Shown here: positions 33,453-44,430 of the stretch, piece by piece | How positions within the stretch are numbered: position 1 is the stretch's first letter | Layout of the letters: every line of letters starts with the position of its first letter | Assembly: GCA_949592205.1 (NCBI GenBank) | Contig: CATIUR010000012.1 | Coordinates: 2,008,501-2,072,500, forward strand | DNA: 64,000 bases | From: Helichrysum umbraculigerum | Taxonomy: Eukaryota; Streptophyta; Magnoliopsida; Asterales; Asteraceae | Direction of reading: 5' to 3' | Program-made: the position numbers and the translations under genes | Notes under the pieces: generated by a model | Databases searched by the model: none | Told to the model about the DNA's origin: nothing | What the model saw: the letters and a program-made list of their open reading frames with translations, nothing else

Positions 33453-35138
33453 TCAGATGCTGGGGAAGGAGCTCCCAGGGCGAGTGATGTTGAAATTATG
33501 TGCCCTGGGTTGTGGAAATGTGTAACGCGGAGGATAGATCCTTTGGAAGTGGCAGACCATGGTTGAGATTAGGTCTGATGGTTCCATGGTATCTATTTTG
33601 AAGTTTCGAAGTTGTTTTGAGGCTGCTCTGGAAAGACCTAGCAATCCGTTGATGACGTAGTCAACCGCCTTAGAGACTGGCCCGTTAGGGTCGATCATAG
33701 TGGTTATGCTTGACGTGATATTTTCTCTAATCGGATGCTTAAGTCTGGAGGAGTCCATAAATTCCAGTAATTTCATCTTCAGATCTTCAAGCACTTCGGT
33801 GTGTAGATTTCTTCCGAATTCCACTGTATCCTTGCACAAGCTTTTGATTAGCTGGTGATGATGAAGGGTGAAGGGAAAGCCAGAGTTCTTGAAAATATGA
33901 ATCAGTTTGTTGAATATCTCGCGATATCCAGCCTGGAGGATAAACTCTGCTTTCTCGGCGTCTTCTGCATTCAATATCTCATGTAATCGAGTTATCACAT
34001 AAGTGACAACATCTAGAAGAGACATATTTTTAACCATGGTGGGGTGATTATGCCTCCTTTCTTGCCAAGTGATGTACCGAAGCTCTTCGATTATCAATCT
34101 GATATGATGTTCTAAAGTAGACTTGATGATAAATCGATTGCTTTCTTTGGTACTCAAGTGATCATTTTCAGCAAACAAGTCAAGGAATGCCCGCAGATTG
34201 CTCATTACCATGAAGTCAGCATGGTTACTGGGATTTCCAGTAGCGTCTTCGATATTTCTTCTGATAACACCCAATATCTTCCTTTGTTTCAAGGAATAAG
34301 GGAACGCAGAGCCCATGAGAACATCATACGCCTTACGGTATATTTGTCTCTGTTCAATGTAGAAGAGTAGTTTTTCTGCGTTAATCCTTTCTTCATTGAG
34401 CTGAGTTTTGAGTGCTTCAGCGAAGACTCTGATGCAATGTCTAAGGTTGAGCGGATCTTTGGTTCCTTTGCTATCAAGATGAATAGTGGATGCTGCCTCA
34501 ATAACCTCTATCAGCCACCTTTGATGCATAAAGTAATCATTGGTGGAGTTTCTAATAGCTGCTATTATGATGTAAGGGTCACCATCATATTCGTCTATCA
34601 AAGAAATCATTTGCTCATGAGTAGAGACAATTGGGATGCATATAATTTCTGGAGATAATGCTTGTGAATCATGCAGTTCTGGAGAATCGAGAGGATGAAT
34701 ATCCACAGGTATGTTTCCCGAGTCATCATCTGTAGTAGGAATATCAACCTTGTGTAGATCAGGGAGCTCAACTACGTCGGGAGGTGACTGAGATTTGTTA
34801 CTGACCTGGAATTTCATATCAGAAGATGGCTTTGGAGTGTTTCTCTTGTCGTTAGAATCATCTGACCCAGATATACCTCCTATCTCAGACTGTGTTTTAG
34901 GTTAGGATGAAACAAGGGTTTGAATCCCTTGAGGAGGTATAGATGGCTGAAGATTCATTAGTATGCTTGCTTTGAAGTCCGAGATCTCTTTCAGATTTTT
35001 TATGAGAGTTTGTTCAATGTCTTCTAGACTGCAGAGTCGAGGGCAAGTGAGTGGCTTTGTTGGATCCAAGAAAGGATTAATCATTCTTTTGAGGTTATAA
35101 GCAAAAGCATCATTGGCAAGAGGCTCATCTTCTTTCAT
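33453..35138 (-). pseudogene. ORFX of element C (unrecognised), nearly intact with one in-frame stop
   Basis: Two open stretches in one frame (35138-34902 and 34817-33453) are separated by a single stop near 34900. The second stretch has 454 codons. After an acidic, Pro/Ser-rich N-terminal part come module 1 (residues about 160-190, FPYSLKQRK), a conserved linker (DHLSTKESNRFI, ITWQERRHN), module 2 (about 298-330, FPFTLHHHQ), the VSKAVDYV..GLLGLSRA block and the terminal RYTFPQPRAHN. Predominantly helical by composition. It sits where reverse transcriptase would follow protease. A frame change separates it from the protease. No known fold is recognised; a role in particles or RNA binding is only a guess. 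Confidence 0.78.
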
Positions 35139-35158
35139 CTCTTTTTCATGCTTAGCTA

Positions 35159-37324
35159 CTAATTCAGGGGTCTCGTCATCTGACTTGACTGGCTAATAAA
35201 GATTGTAAATAGCTCGGTATTCTCCATCGGAACACAATCGTTCTCATCGACCTTAAATGTGATGCTTTCTCCGTGAGCGCGCAAGATAATCGTCTGAGAG
35301 TGCACGTCGATGACTGCTCTGGTTGTGTTCATGAAAGGCCTACCTAGGATTATAGGGATGTACATATCTTCCTGCATATCCATTACCACAAAATCAGTTG
35401 GGAAAAAGAATTTATCAACTTTAACGATGATGTTCGTAGCTATTCCCTTAGGATATCTAATAGATTGGTCAGCTAGCTGGACACTCATTTTAGTGGGTTT
35501 CAGGTCTTCTAATTCTAGTCTTTTGAATAATGAATGTGGCATGAGGTTAATGTTCGCTCCTAGATCGGCTAGAGAGCAGATATCACCAGATTGGTTGATA
35601 GAGCAAGGAAGAGTAAAACGTCCGGTATCTCCTAGTTTTTCTGGTAGATGATTTTTAAGGATGGCTGAACATTCAGCAGTCAGCGGGACATTAGGTACTT
35701 TGTGTACCTTGTCTTTGTTTGAAATAAGTCTCCTTACATATTTAGCATACTTAAAAGTTTTGACTTCATCAGGTCGCTGCTTGAGACGTCCTAAAAATGG
35801 TATGCTTATCTTTTTAGGGTTTGGAGAAGACTTTTTCTCAACTGTCTGTGTGACAGAAGTTTGTTCTTTCACCGGAGAAAGAACTGAAGGTTGGCTCGGT
35901 GCCACCTTGGAGTCTTGGTTGGTTATCTGGTTGGCTTCTTGGGAAAAGGTGTTACTAGGAAGACTACCCCGTGGTTGAGTGTCGATACGTTCTGCTAGTC
36001 ACCCTACTTGGGTTACAAGAGTATTCGGTAAAGTTAGTTGGTCTCTTAAGAAGAGATCAACTTGGTCTTGTCTAGCCGTAATCGTTTAGATGATTTGGGT
36101 GAGGGTGTCGTCTAAACTAGTAACCGGCCTGTTAGGTTCATAAGGTTGGGCCATCTCAGGTGTGGTTTTAGGAAGCAATGGTGGTTGGTTGTAACTGAGT
36201 TAAGGTTGTTGTGTGTAGTTTGGGTATTGGAATTGGTTGGGTGGTTGAATTGGTAGGTATTGGTTGGCTCGAGGAGAAGAAGTTTGAGCATAATCAGGTG
36301 GACGTGGATGAGTTCGGAACTGGTCGTAGTAGGCTGTGCCATCAACAGGGTTCGTAGCTTGAGGATTGGTACAGTTTCGACATGACTGAATATGGTAGAC
36401 CTGTTGAGAAGGTTTCTTCAGCTTTCCTACTTCCTTGGTTAGCGTTCCGATGTGTTCAGTGAGAGATTTGATCGCCTCAGTTTGCACAGGATTGGGATGG
36501 GCAAGTGGTGCCGATGATGGGGAATGTTCATCAGTGTTCCAATCGTTGTAATTCATGGTCATGCTCTTAATTAGATTCCAGGCTTCGTCATCCGTGAGAA
36601 GTGTGAAGTTGCCAAGAGCAGCGGTGTCAAGCGTTTCTTTGTGGTGCGGTGCAAGACCATTGTAAAATGTGCACAACTGGGTTGATCGTTCGATTTGGTG
36701 GTTAGGATATCTTTTAAGAAACCTCTTAAATCTTTCCCACGCACTGCAGATTGATTCATCGTGAAACTGTTGGAAGTTCAAGATGTCTTTCTTTAACTTG
36801 ATTTGTTTGGATGGAGGAAAGTACTTTGTTAAGAACTTATCTTCCATTTCCGCCCATGAGGAGATAGAATTGGTCTCTAATTCCTCGAACCAAGTCCGTG
36901 CGTGATGAGAAAGAGAGTAGGGGAACATATATAGATGGGTAATATCTTGCTCAACCCCATTTTGCTTGAAAGAGTCGAATAGGGTGATGAATTTTCTTAG
37001 GTGGCAATAAGGGTCATCGTTCGGTAGTCCGTTGAATTGGCAGCGATTCGGGATCAGCTGCACTACATCGTGTTTAAGCTCAAATGACGCTCCTTCAATC
37101 TCCGGGTAGCGTATGGGTCCTCCTCGAACTCCTATCGAGGGTTTGTTGCTATCAGCGAGAGTTATGCGTACGGTGGTTGTAGGATTGTGGGAAGATGATC
37201 GCTTCTCTCGTCGGATGGGTAGGATGTCGTCTTCGGGATAAGGTAAAGGAATGGTTGAAAGAATGTTCAGGGGTTTAAGAAGGGAGAACCATCCTAAAGG
37301 TTCACTAGAAAGAAAGTTCATCAT
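35159..37324 (-). pseudogene. Gag-protease polyprotein of element C, in-frame stops in the linker
   Basis: A single reading frame starting at ATG 37324 (or 37321), only about 22 bp after the PBS. Gag (to 36200) shows PNDDPYCHLRKF, TWFEEL, KYFPPSKQ and a C-terminal Gln/Pro/Asn-rich tail. Three in-frame stops lie in the linker (36200 to about 35970). Protease (35905-35159) has FTLPCSI, the catalytic SLADLGANINLMP (Asp-Leu-Gly), DFVVMDMQED and LGRPFMNTTRAVIDV. Compared with element A, the gag is unbroken. The upstream ATG at 37402 lies in the LTR/PBS region and is not the likely start. Confidence 0.87.
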
Positions 37325-37346
37325 GACGCCTCTGAGTCTTACAGTT

Positions 37347-37367
37347 GATTCCCCGGCAGCGGCGACA
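37347..37367 (-). other. PBS of element C, Athila type
   Basis: The minus strand begins TGTCGCCGCTGCCGGGG, six bases after the LTR end ...CACAACA. Same PBS as element E. Confidence 0.87.
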
Positions 37368-37373
37368 AAAACT

Positions 37374-38710
37374 TGTTGTGCCACGGTCGTTACGCAGCAC
37401 AACGGGGTTTTAAATTTGTTAAAAGCTGGGGCCTAAATTCTACTTACAGCAGCAAGTATAACTCAGGGTCGTTCTTAAAAATCAACTGTATTGTGAAACA
37501 GAGAAATCAAAATGTCCAAATCTGTCTAGTGACGGAAGGTTGTGAGAAGAGTTTAATTTGATTTTTGTTTTGTTTGTTTTTCTAAATTATACTACTAATT
37601 AAACTAAACAAGTAAATTAATTAAACTAGGTGATAAAATAAAGAGGTAGCAGTCAGGATAGAGGAGGTGTTTGTTGTGACTTCGTTAGCCTTTCATTGGG
37701 ATGATGTTTTAGTTTAATTTATGAAAACGTCTTTCTATAGATTTGTATTTTATTTGTTTCAAGTATTTGTAGTGTAAACACTAGTACCCTACTGATTGAT
37801 TGCTCAATCAGTATGTCACTGAGTAACTAGGCTACCGTGATTCTGATCGGAGGAGGCTGCTCAACTCTCAACACTGCCCTGTTACGGAACAGTGGCCCTT
37901 TTCTGGAATATGAAGATTCCTGGGCGCATGCATAAAGTAACAGACCCACTAATGTTCCAACCGTTCTTAACACCACAGTGATACTCAATTGAATAAAACA
38001 TTTAAGTTTAAGACTTGGTTGGTGTTTGATTACTTTCCATCAATGGTTTTGTAGAATCCAGGGGTGATAGACATATTTGGAATACAAGATGATTCCTCGT
38101 CTTCCTTACTGGATTCATAAACTAAGTTTGTATTTAAGATTAAAGATTCTCCATTTATGATTTAAACCAGCCCTCACTTGAAATTAACCAATAAATCCCT
38201 AGTTTATTCACAGTGTACAGTATTTGATTAGTAGTTCCACGGCTTCAAAACCAGACCATGCCATTTTACATATATATAATTCAGTTGTAATTTAATCACG
38301 GTGTACAATACTTGGTTAGTAGTTCCACAGCTTAAAACCAGACAATGTTATTTGAACACAGATAATTAATTACCCCTGATATGATGTCTTATCAAAAAGG
38401 TTTTAACCACGTTTATTGGTGGAAAGGCATTAGTTGAATGCGGTTTAAAATCATAGATGGAACGTGTAATCAAAGCACTAAGTTTTCATTTATACTATAT
38501 AATAGTTGGGAACATTATTCCACAACGGATTGTGCCCACGACTTTCATAGCTTCCACATTCCGTACTCCACACATTAGTGATGTTTCCGGCGCTATACAA
38601 ATGAAAGCCTTTTAACGTTACTTCCGTTGTTTCATAATGACATCATCCCAATTAGCGACAAATTACATCACAACAAACACACAATATAACTACTCACTAA
38701 TCATGACAAG
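37374..38710 (-). repeat. 5' LTR of element C, part 1
   Basis: Aligns with 28645 onward at high identity until it is cut by element B; the LTR resumes at 50895. Confidence 0.93.
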
Positions 38711-41079
38711 TGATGTGACTCAAATAGTCATGTTTTTAAGGGCAATATTCCGCACTTTTTGGACATAACTTTAGTGAAAACATTCCAAAATGATCATTAT
38801 TTACTAAAATTAACTAAAGTGGTCTAAATATAGGTGTTGCTGCAAAAATCACCTAAAACGTCCAAATAACAAGCAAATCAAGGCGAATAAACGTGCACAA
38901 AATCCTTTGGCCTCATTTACCTTATATAGATCACATTCTAACTTCATCAATTAAAAAACAGGTAAAATCGAGACGGGAAAATCAAGAATCATGCAAATCG
39001 GATAAGGAATGGAGAAGACTGAGCGGTATCAGACCCTATAAAGTCATTTCGGCTATGCTTGAGCTATACATATCCAATTTCAGTGAAGTTGGCATCATTA
39101 GAAGCGTAACAGAATTACGAAGACACAGGCGAAAGAATCAGGTCAAACGGACGCATAACGAAGGAGATTCGCGCGTTTTAAGCAACGAACGAAATCAGAC
39201 GGACGCCGTATACGGCCTTGGCAACCGTATACGGCCTACCTAAGACCGTATACAGCCTCTTAACACCGTATACAGCCCCACCAAGGCTGTATACGGCCCC
39301 TTCTGCCCCCGTATCGTGTTTCGTTTGCTTGTACGTGCTGTTTCACGAGTTGTACGTGTGATTTTGAGCTTTGCCTATAAATAGGGATACCCACCTCCTT
39401 ATTTTACACACCTCAACACATTCACACACTCTCACATTTCTCTCATTTTCATTTCTCTCATTTTCTATCACTTTCTCTCTCTAACTTTCTCTCTCTAGCA
39501 CTACTCTTAGGAGTTAGAGGAGAAAGGTTAGGGTTGAGCTTACGGTTCGAGTCTAGAGGAAGTTTTAGCTTGGTAATCTTGTTGTAACGGGTTTTTCAAG
39601 TTCAGACTATTTGTAATCCTAAGTATTACGCTGCTGTATTCCCGGTGATATCTAAACTTTACTTACTGTTATAATGCTTGTGCTTTATGTTATTTCAGTT
39701 TGTATTCTGCATATTGCCATGTTTATAGAGTAGTTTAATATTGTGATTGTTGAAATGTAGATATTAGGAGTAGGGATGATGTTAAATTAATGTTTCATTT
39801 ATACGATTGGAAATTGTTATGCTGTGTATCTGGTTAAGCTTATCCTGAATATAGATCTAGTCTCTCATCACCCTTTCCAGACTTTCACGTGACTGTTGCC
39901 CTAGGATAGGAACTGATCAACCCTAATACTATGAATATACAGTTATCTCCAGTTACAGTATGAAACTATGAACTTTCCTTTAAAAGGAACGGTACTTCGT
40001 ATAGCGTTGGAAACACCTCGTGTGGAGTACAAATACGTGGAAGCTAAGGAAATGCCATGGATTGTTTCATCGTGAATTACCTAGAAGTGATCCTTCTAGA
40101 ACTGTGGTCTAGGAATCAAAGCTGTGGAAATGCTTGTTGCACCGTACACCGTTAGTACACCTAAGATCTGGAACACTGTGGAAATGCTTAAATGCCCAGT
40201 ACACCGTCAGTACATCTAGGGTTTGGAACACTGTGGAAATGCCAAATTGCCCTGTACACCGTGATTATTCCTAGGGATGAACGCCTGACTGTAAAGGAGG
40301 GTCTATATTTACGATGGTTAAGTATGTGCTTCAATAGAAACAATACAGGGTAGTGTCAATCATATACCTGGACATGCAAAACCCTAATCACACCAATAGT
40401 TTAACATACACAGGATACAATCAGTATTTGCTATAATAAAAGTAAATAGACGATTAGGTGTTAAGAAAGGTCAGTAAATACAATTGCGGTCTGTTGCCTT
40501 ATGCCTGATCCCTAGAACATTTAGGGTGACTTTGTCTTAATTAAGCAAAGGCTTAGGAGGGTTTGAAAACAGCATGATCTGATCAGAATCATGATAACCT
40601 AGGATTCCAGTGACATATGCTTCTAGGGTTTCACCTGAACGTAGGGTCCTAGTGTTTACACCGAACGTATGTCTACTCTTTATTTGGTAAATCTCCAATC
40701 AATTTTATAATGAACATCATCCCGAAACCCTAGTATCCAAGTTTCAGCAATCACATCTCTACCTGTCTGCTTAAACCCTAATTTCATTTCTCGTTATTTA
40801 CTTTTCTGCACTTAGGAAAATTAGAAAACCTAATCAATCCAAAATATATCTACCTACCCCCATCCTAATTGCGACCATAATCTTTGGTGACCCGCTTTAT
40901 TTCAATTCGCTCCGATTTAAGAACGACCTCGAGTTATACTTACTGCTTGCTCCCAAGGTAGGTAGTACTTATAGTTTGAGCCCCAGCTCATATAAATTTA
41001 AAACTCACTGTCCGCCGCTTCTGTTGCTGTTGGAACAACTACCGGAGTCAAATCCGACCGACCGATAGAGGCAGCGTCA
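38711..41079 (+). repeat. 5' LTR of element B (2369 bp)
   Basis: Starts TGATGTGACTCAAATAGTCA, ends GCAGCGTCA. TATAAATAG at 39376-39384, with a CCGTATACGG palindrome array upstream (39205-39300). A roughly 55-bp repeat with CTGTGGAAATGC and GTACACCGT words occurs three times at 40121-40265. By eye the two LTRs differ by about 1-2%. Confidence 0.95.
39205..39300 (+). promoter_or_regulatory. Array of CCGTATACGG palindromes at about 20-bp spacing
   Basis: Perfect or one-off copies of the self-complementary decamer CCGTATACGG begin near 39205, 39225, 39246, 39266 and 39286, about 75 bp upstream of the TATA box. The 3' LTR has the same array near 49020-49112. LTR fragment F keeps related words at 59675-59705. 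Confidence 0.8.
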
Positions 41080-41085
41080 AGTTTT

Positions 41086-41104
41086 TGGCGCCGCTGCCGG
41101 GGTT
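41086..41104 (+). other. PBS of element B, Athila type
   Basis: TGGCGCCGCTGCCGGGG, six bases after the LTR end: the classic Athila-type PBS. Confidence 0.92.
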
Positions 41105-41234
41105 CGTAGAGCGTTACGATTTGAAGCCACCTTAGATATTCTAGCTTTTAGGAGATCCTTTCCAATTAGGTTTTCTCAAACTTAGTTGGTAGTTATTTGC
41201 TTTCTTTAGAATAATTTAGATAGTTTAGTTAAAA

Positions 41235-42704
41235 ATGAAAAATAAAAAATCATCTTTCTATGATTCATTTCCGTCTAGCCCCATTTCTCCACTCGCCCTC
41301 AAGACGTCCGAAGAAATGATGGCAATGGATGACGCTGAGTTCTTCGCCTGCTTAGAACAAGAGTTGGAATCTGACGTCTACTCTTCATATTTATCCTCTT
41401 CCGAAGTTATCTCCGCTAATTCAGACGATGAATCTAGAACCATAGGACAATTCTTAGATCTTAACTTAGGAACCCATGATTCTCATCAGAAGATCTCAAC
41501 TTCTGCATCTAGCATTCTAAGCTATCAAGTTATACCTGCTCCTGAGATTTCATATTCCTTAGAAAACTTCTTTCAATTCCCTACCTCATCTGGTTTTGTC
41601 GAGAGTAACTCTGAACATCTTCAGCCCTTCCGTTTTCCACCCATTGAAGAACATCTTCCACCATGGGATGAAGAAATTTACGAATACCCTCCAAAATCAC
41701 CTATCTTTTTGAACCTTGTACCCGAACCTGAGTACACCATCTATCGTGTTGTTGATAGGACTTTACCAATCAAACCTGAAGAAAATATCCGCTACGTAGG
41801 TAACTCTTTTGATCCTGATAGGAGATTGGATGTTTGTCGGGCATTTGCTAGGCAACTCAAAACGTCTGACTTTCCTTTTTCAGTTGAACAAAGAGAAGTC
41901 ACTCGTAGGATAAAGAAACAGGTTGGTATTCTCCACCATCTTCCAAATCAAAAGGAAGAAGGTATCTTCACACATTATCGAGAGCAAGAACTAAAGCTTA
42001 AATCATAAATAGACCTACTAATGGACCTATTCGCCTGCACCGATTATCAACCGGTTTCCCAAACCCTAATTAATCGTTATGTTGCGGCTATGATTTATGA
42101 GCTTGAGTTCTGGATCAGCAAAGATCCCGTTATATCTCTCGTCATTTCTAATAAAATTCCATTTTTCGTTGACCCCACTACTTATATCATCAACAAGTTG
42201 TTAGAGATATTCCCTGGAGCCACTAACGATAACATGGAAGCTGCTTTCTTTGCTGGAAGGAAGGATATTAATGTCTCACTCACTTTGTTATTTGCTCAGT
42301 CAAAATTTCCTTTCACTGTTTCACAAACATCTTTAATCGAAGAAATCACGGAGTCAGTTCACACTACCACCGGAAATCCCGATTCGAGAGAAGAACGGAA
42401 ATTTCAACAAACCTTAGGAATGCTTCTTCATGACTTAAACCATATAGATGACGGATCACGAAACGGAATTTCAAACCCTAAGAAAGTTAGAAAGGAATTT
42501 AACAAGTTTATCGACAATCTTCTAGATTTAGGCAAAAAGGAACGTATGTTTCTCACTTAACACGAACGATTCTCACTACATCCCGCAGACCTAGTTGATT
42601 CTGTCATTAAGATTCTCACTTGTGACTTTATTCCTCGCTACACTTTCCCTCAACCAAGAGCACCAAATTCACTTAAACAATTGCTCTTGGGCAATACTCA
42701 ATAA
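41235..42704 (+). pseudogene. ORFX of element B (unrecognised), two in-frame stops
   Basis: One frame of 489 codons with TAA stops at 42006-42008 and 42558-42560. N-terminal Ser-rich region with MMAMDDAEFF (29-38), YTIYRVVD (168-174), module 1 with FPFSVEQRE (199-230), RYVAAMIYELEFWI, PFFVDPTT, module 2 with FPFTVSQ (347-375), GISNPKKVRK, and terminal RYTFPQPRAPN. Same length and order as the E copy, and the two stops are at other places, so both decayed independently from a full-length ancestor. The start is the first ATG, about 130 bp after the PBS. Function unknown. Confidence 0.8.
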
Positions 42705-42714
42705 ATTTGTCCAA

Positions 42715-42770
42715 AAGTCGAGCTACCGACTTTAACCTTTAACCAAGCGCTTTTTGGGAGGCAACCCAAA
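42715..42770 (+). other. Two conserved hairpins after ORFX stop (element B)
   Basis: Hairpin 1, 42715-42732: AAGTCG-AGCTAC-CGACTT. Hairpin 2, 42753-42770: TTTGGG-AGGCAA-CCCAAA, preceded by AAGCGC. They start 11 bases after the stop. Confidence 0.78.
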
Positions 42771-44430
42771 CTTTAGTTAATTTAGTTTTATTTTAAGTAT
42801 TTAGGCTAACTAATATTAGTAGTTTATTTTTAAATATAAAAGCTTGCATTTTAAAACACAAGAAAACGTTCTTTTAAAATTCAAATTCGCACAGCACAAT
42901 AACGAATTTCAGACATTTTCAGAAAGTTCGAAAAAGTTTATTTTTTAAATGTGAAAAATTAATTTTGAATTTGTCTTGGATTTTAAAGAACACAAAAAGA
43001 TTGTCTTGTTTTAAATAAAAACGTATACGATTTCGCGTACGATTCGCAAATATCTTTTCAGACTGCGCGTAAAGATTCAGAAAATTACGAACATACTTTT
43101 TAAAACTGTTTTATTAAAAAAATTTAAACTCTGAAATTTTACTTGTATGTTTCGTATCTTTCGCAAATTTTAAATCGCGTACGTTTAAAAGGGTATAAAA
43201 GGGATTTTAGCCACACACATAAGACAAAATCATTTAAAAAGTTCATCTTCTTCCTCTCCCCTACCCCAAACCGTCGGCCACCATCCCCAACACCACCAAA
43301 TCTTCATTACTCAACCATTTTGCATGATTCCAAGCTCAAAATTCATCATTTTATGATCTTTCTTGCATCCACAACATCATTACATCAAGTTTAAGGTAAT
43401 TCTTGACCTACTTTTGTGATTTTCATGAAACTTTAAAAATTAGGGCTTGTAACTCATTTTCATAGATTTCATGGTTGAAAGTTGCAATCTTTAGTGTTAT
43501 TTCATGCTTATCTTGATGCTTAACATGATTACAAGCTTAATCTAGTGATTTGTTGGCTTGATTGCAAGATTGGAGATTAAAGTGTTGACTTTTTGATGAA
43601 CTATGGCTAGTTTGACTTTTTGGTTGATTAATTGCTTATGTTGACTTTTATTGATTGAGTTATGCTTAAATATGATAGGTTAACATGTTTTGATTGATCA
43701 TTTGCAATTAGAAAATGGTTAAGCTAGTTTTTGGTAATTAAAGTAAGCTAATTTTTGATAAACATCATTTTTACTTAAAACTTTTATTTTTAAACCATGT
43801 TTATGACTTTTCTAAAACTTAAAAGCTTACAAAATTATAAAAACAAGCTTCGGTTCAATTAATCATTTTTTAAGTTTATCACTTTAATTAATAAAGTGTA
43901 TGACTTTGAAATGAAACCAACAAAAACGTCATTTTCTAAAAACTACCATTTTGTCAAATAAGTTTACTTCCATTCTTTACTTGAAATCGTGTGAATGAAG
44001 CTTTATGTCTTTTGGAAATTGCGGAATATTGGATTGCATATTTAATTGGTAATATGCCCTTTTATGATTAATTGATTTACTTGAGGTAATTATATGACCT
44101 TGGATTTAATCTCATTTAGATTGATTAACCATAAACATGAAGTATTTAAGTTTTTAGTGCTTGGGATAATTAAGTTAGGTACCTTGTTGACTTGCTTTGA
44201 TTATGCTAGAAACTTGAAGCTTTGTGCCACTTCGCCTTAGTTAGACATAAGCTGATAAAAGTTTTTGGATTTGTGATTGGTTGCGGTTAGGTTTAGCAAT
44301 TTTAAAATTTCTGGATATGCCCATTTCTAAAGCCTACATTTCCAATTTTTTCTGAAAATTTGGAAGTACTTTAGCATATCCATTAATATATCACGGTTAT
44401 GGTCTAATCTTTTCTTGTCTTTTATCACAG
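42771..44430 (+). promoter_or_regulatory. Spacer with candidate internal promoter, leader exon and intron ahead of ORF1
   Basis: No gene of its own. GGGTATAAAAGGG at about 43188-43200 is a good TATA box. A C/T-rich leader follows (43240-43320). A donor-like AAG/GTAATT lies at 43395/43396, and a pyrimidine-rich acceptor TTTTATCACAG ends at 44430, directly before the ORF1 ATG; this would be an intron of 1035 bp. Element E has the same order of signals. All of this is inferred from motifs. Confidence 0.45.

Noticed and set aside
43143..43394. 83-codon frame before ORF1 in element B
   Set aside because: Start lies upstream of the TATA-like box, it is Pro/His/Ser-rich from the pyrimidine-rich leader, and it is not conserved as protein in element E.
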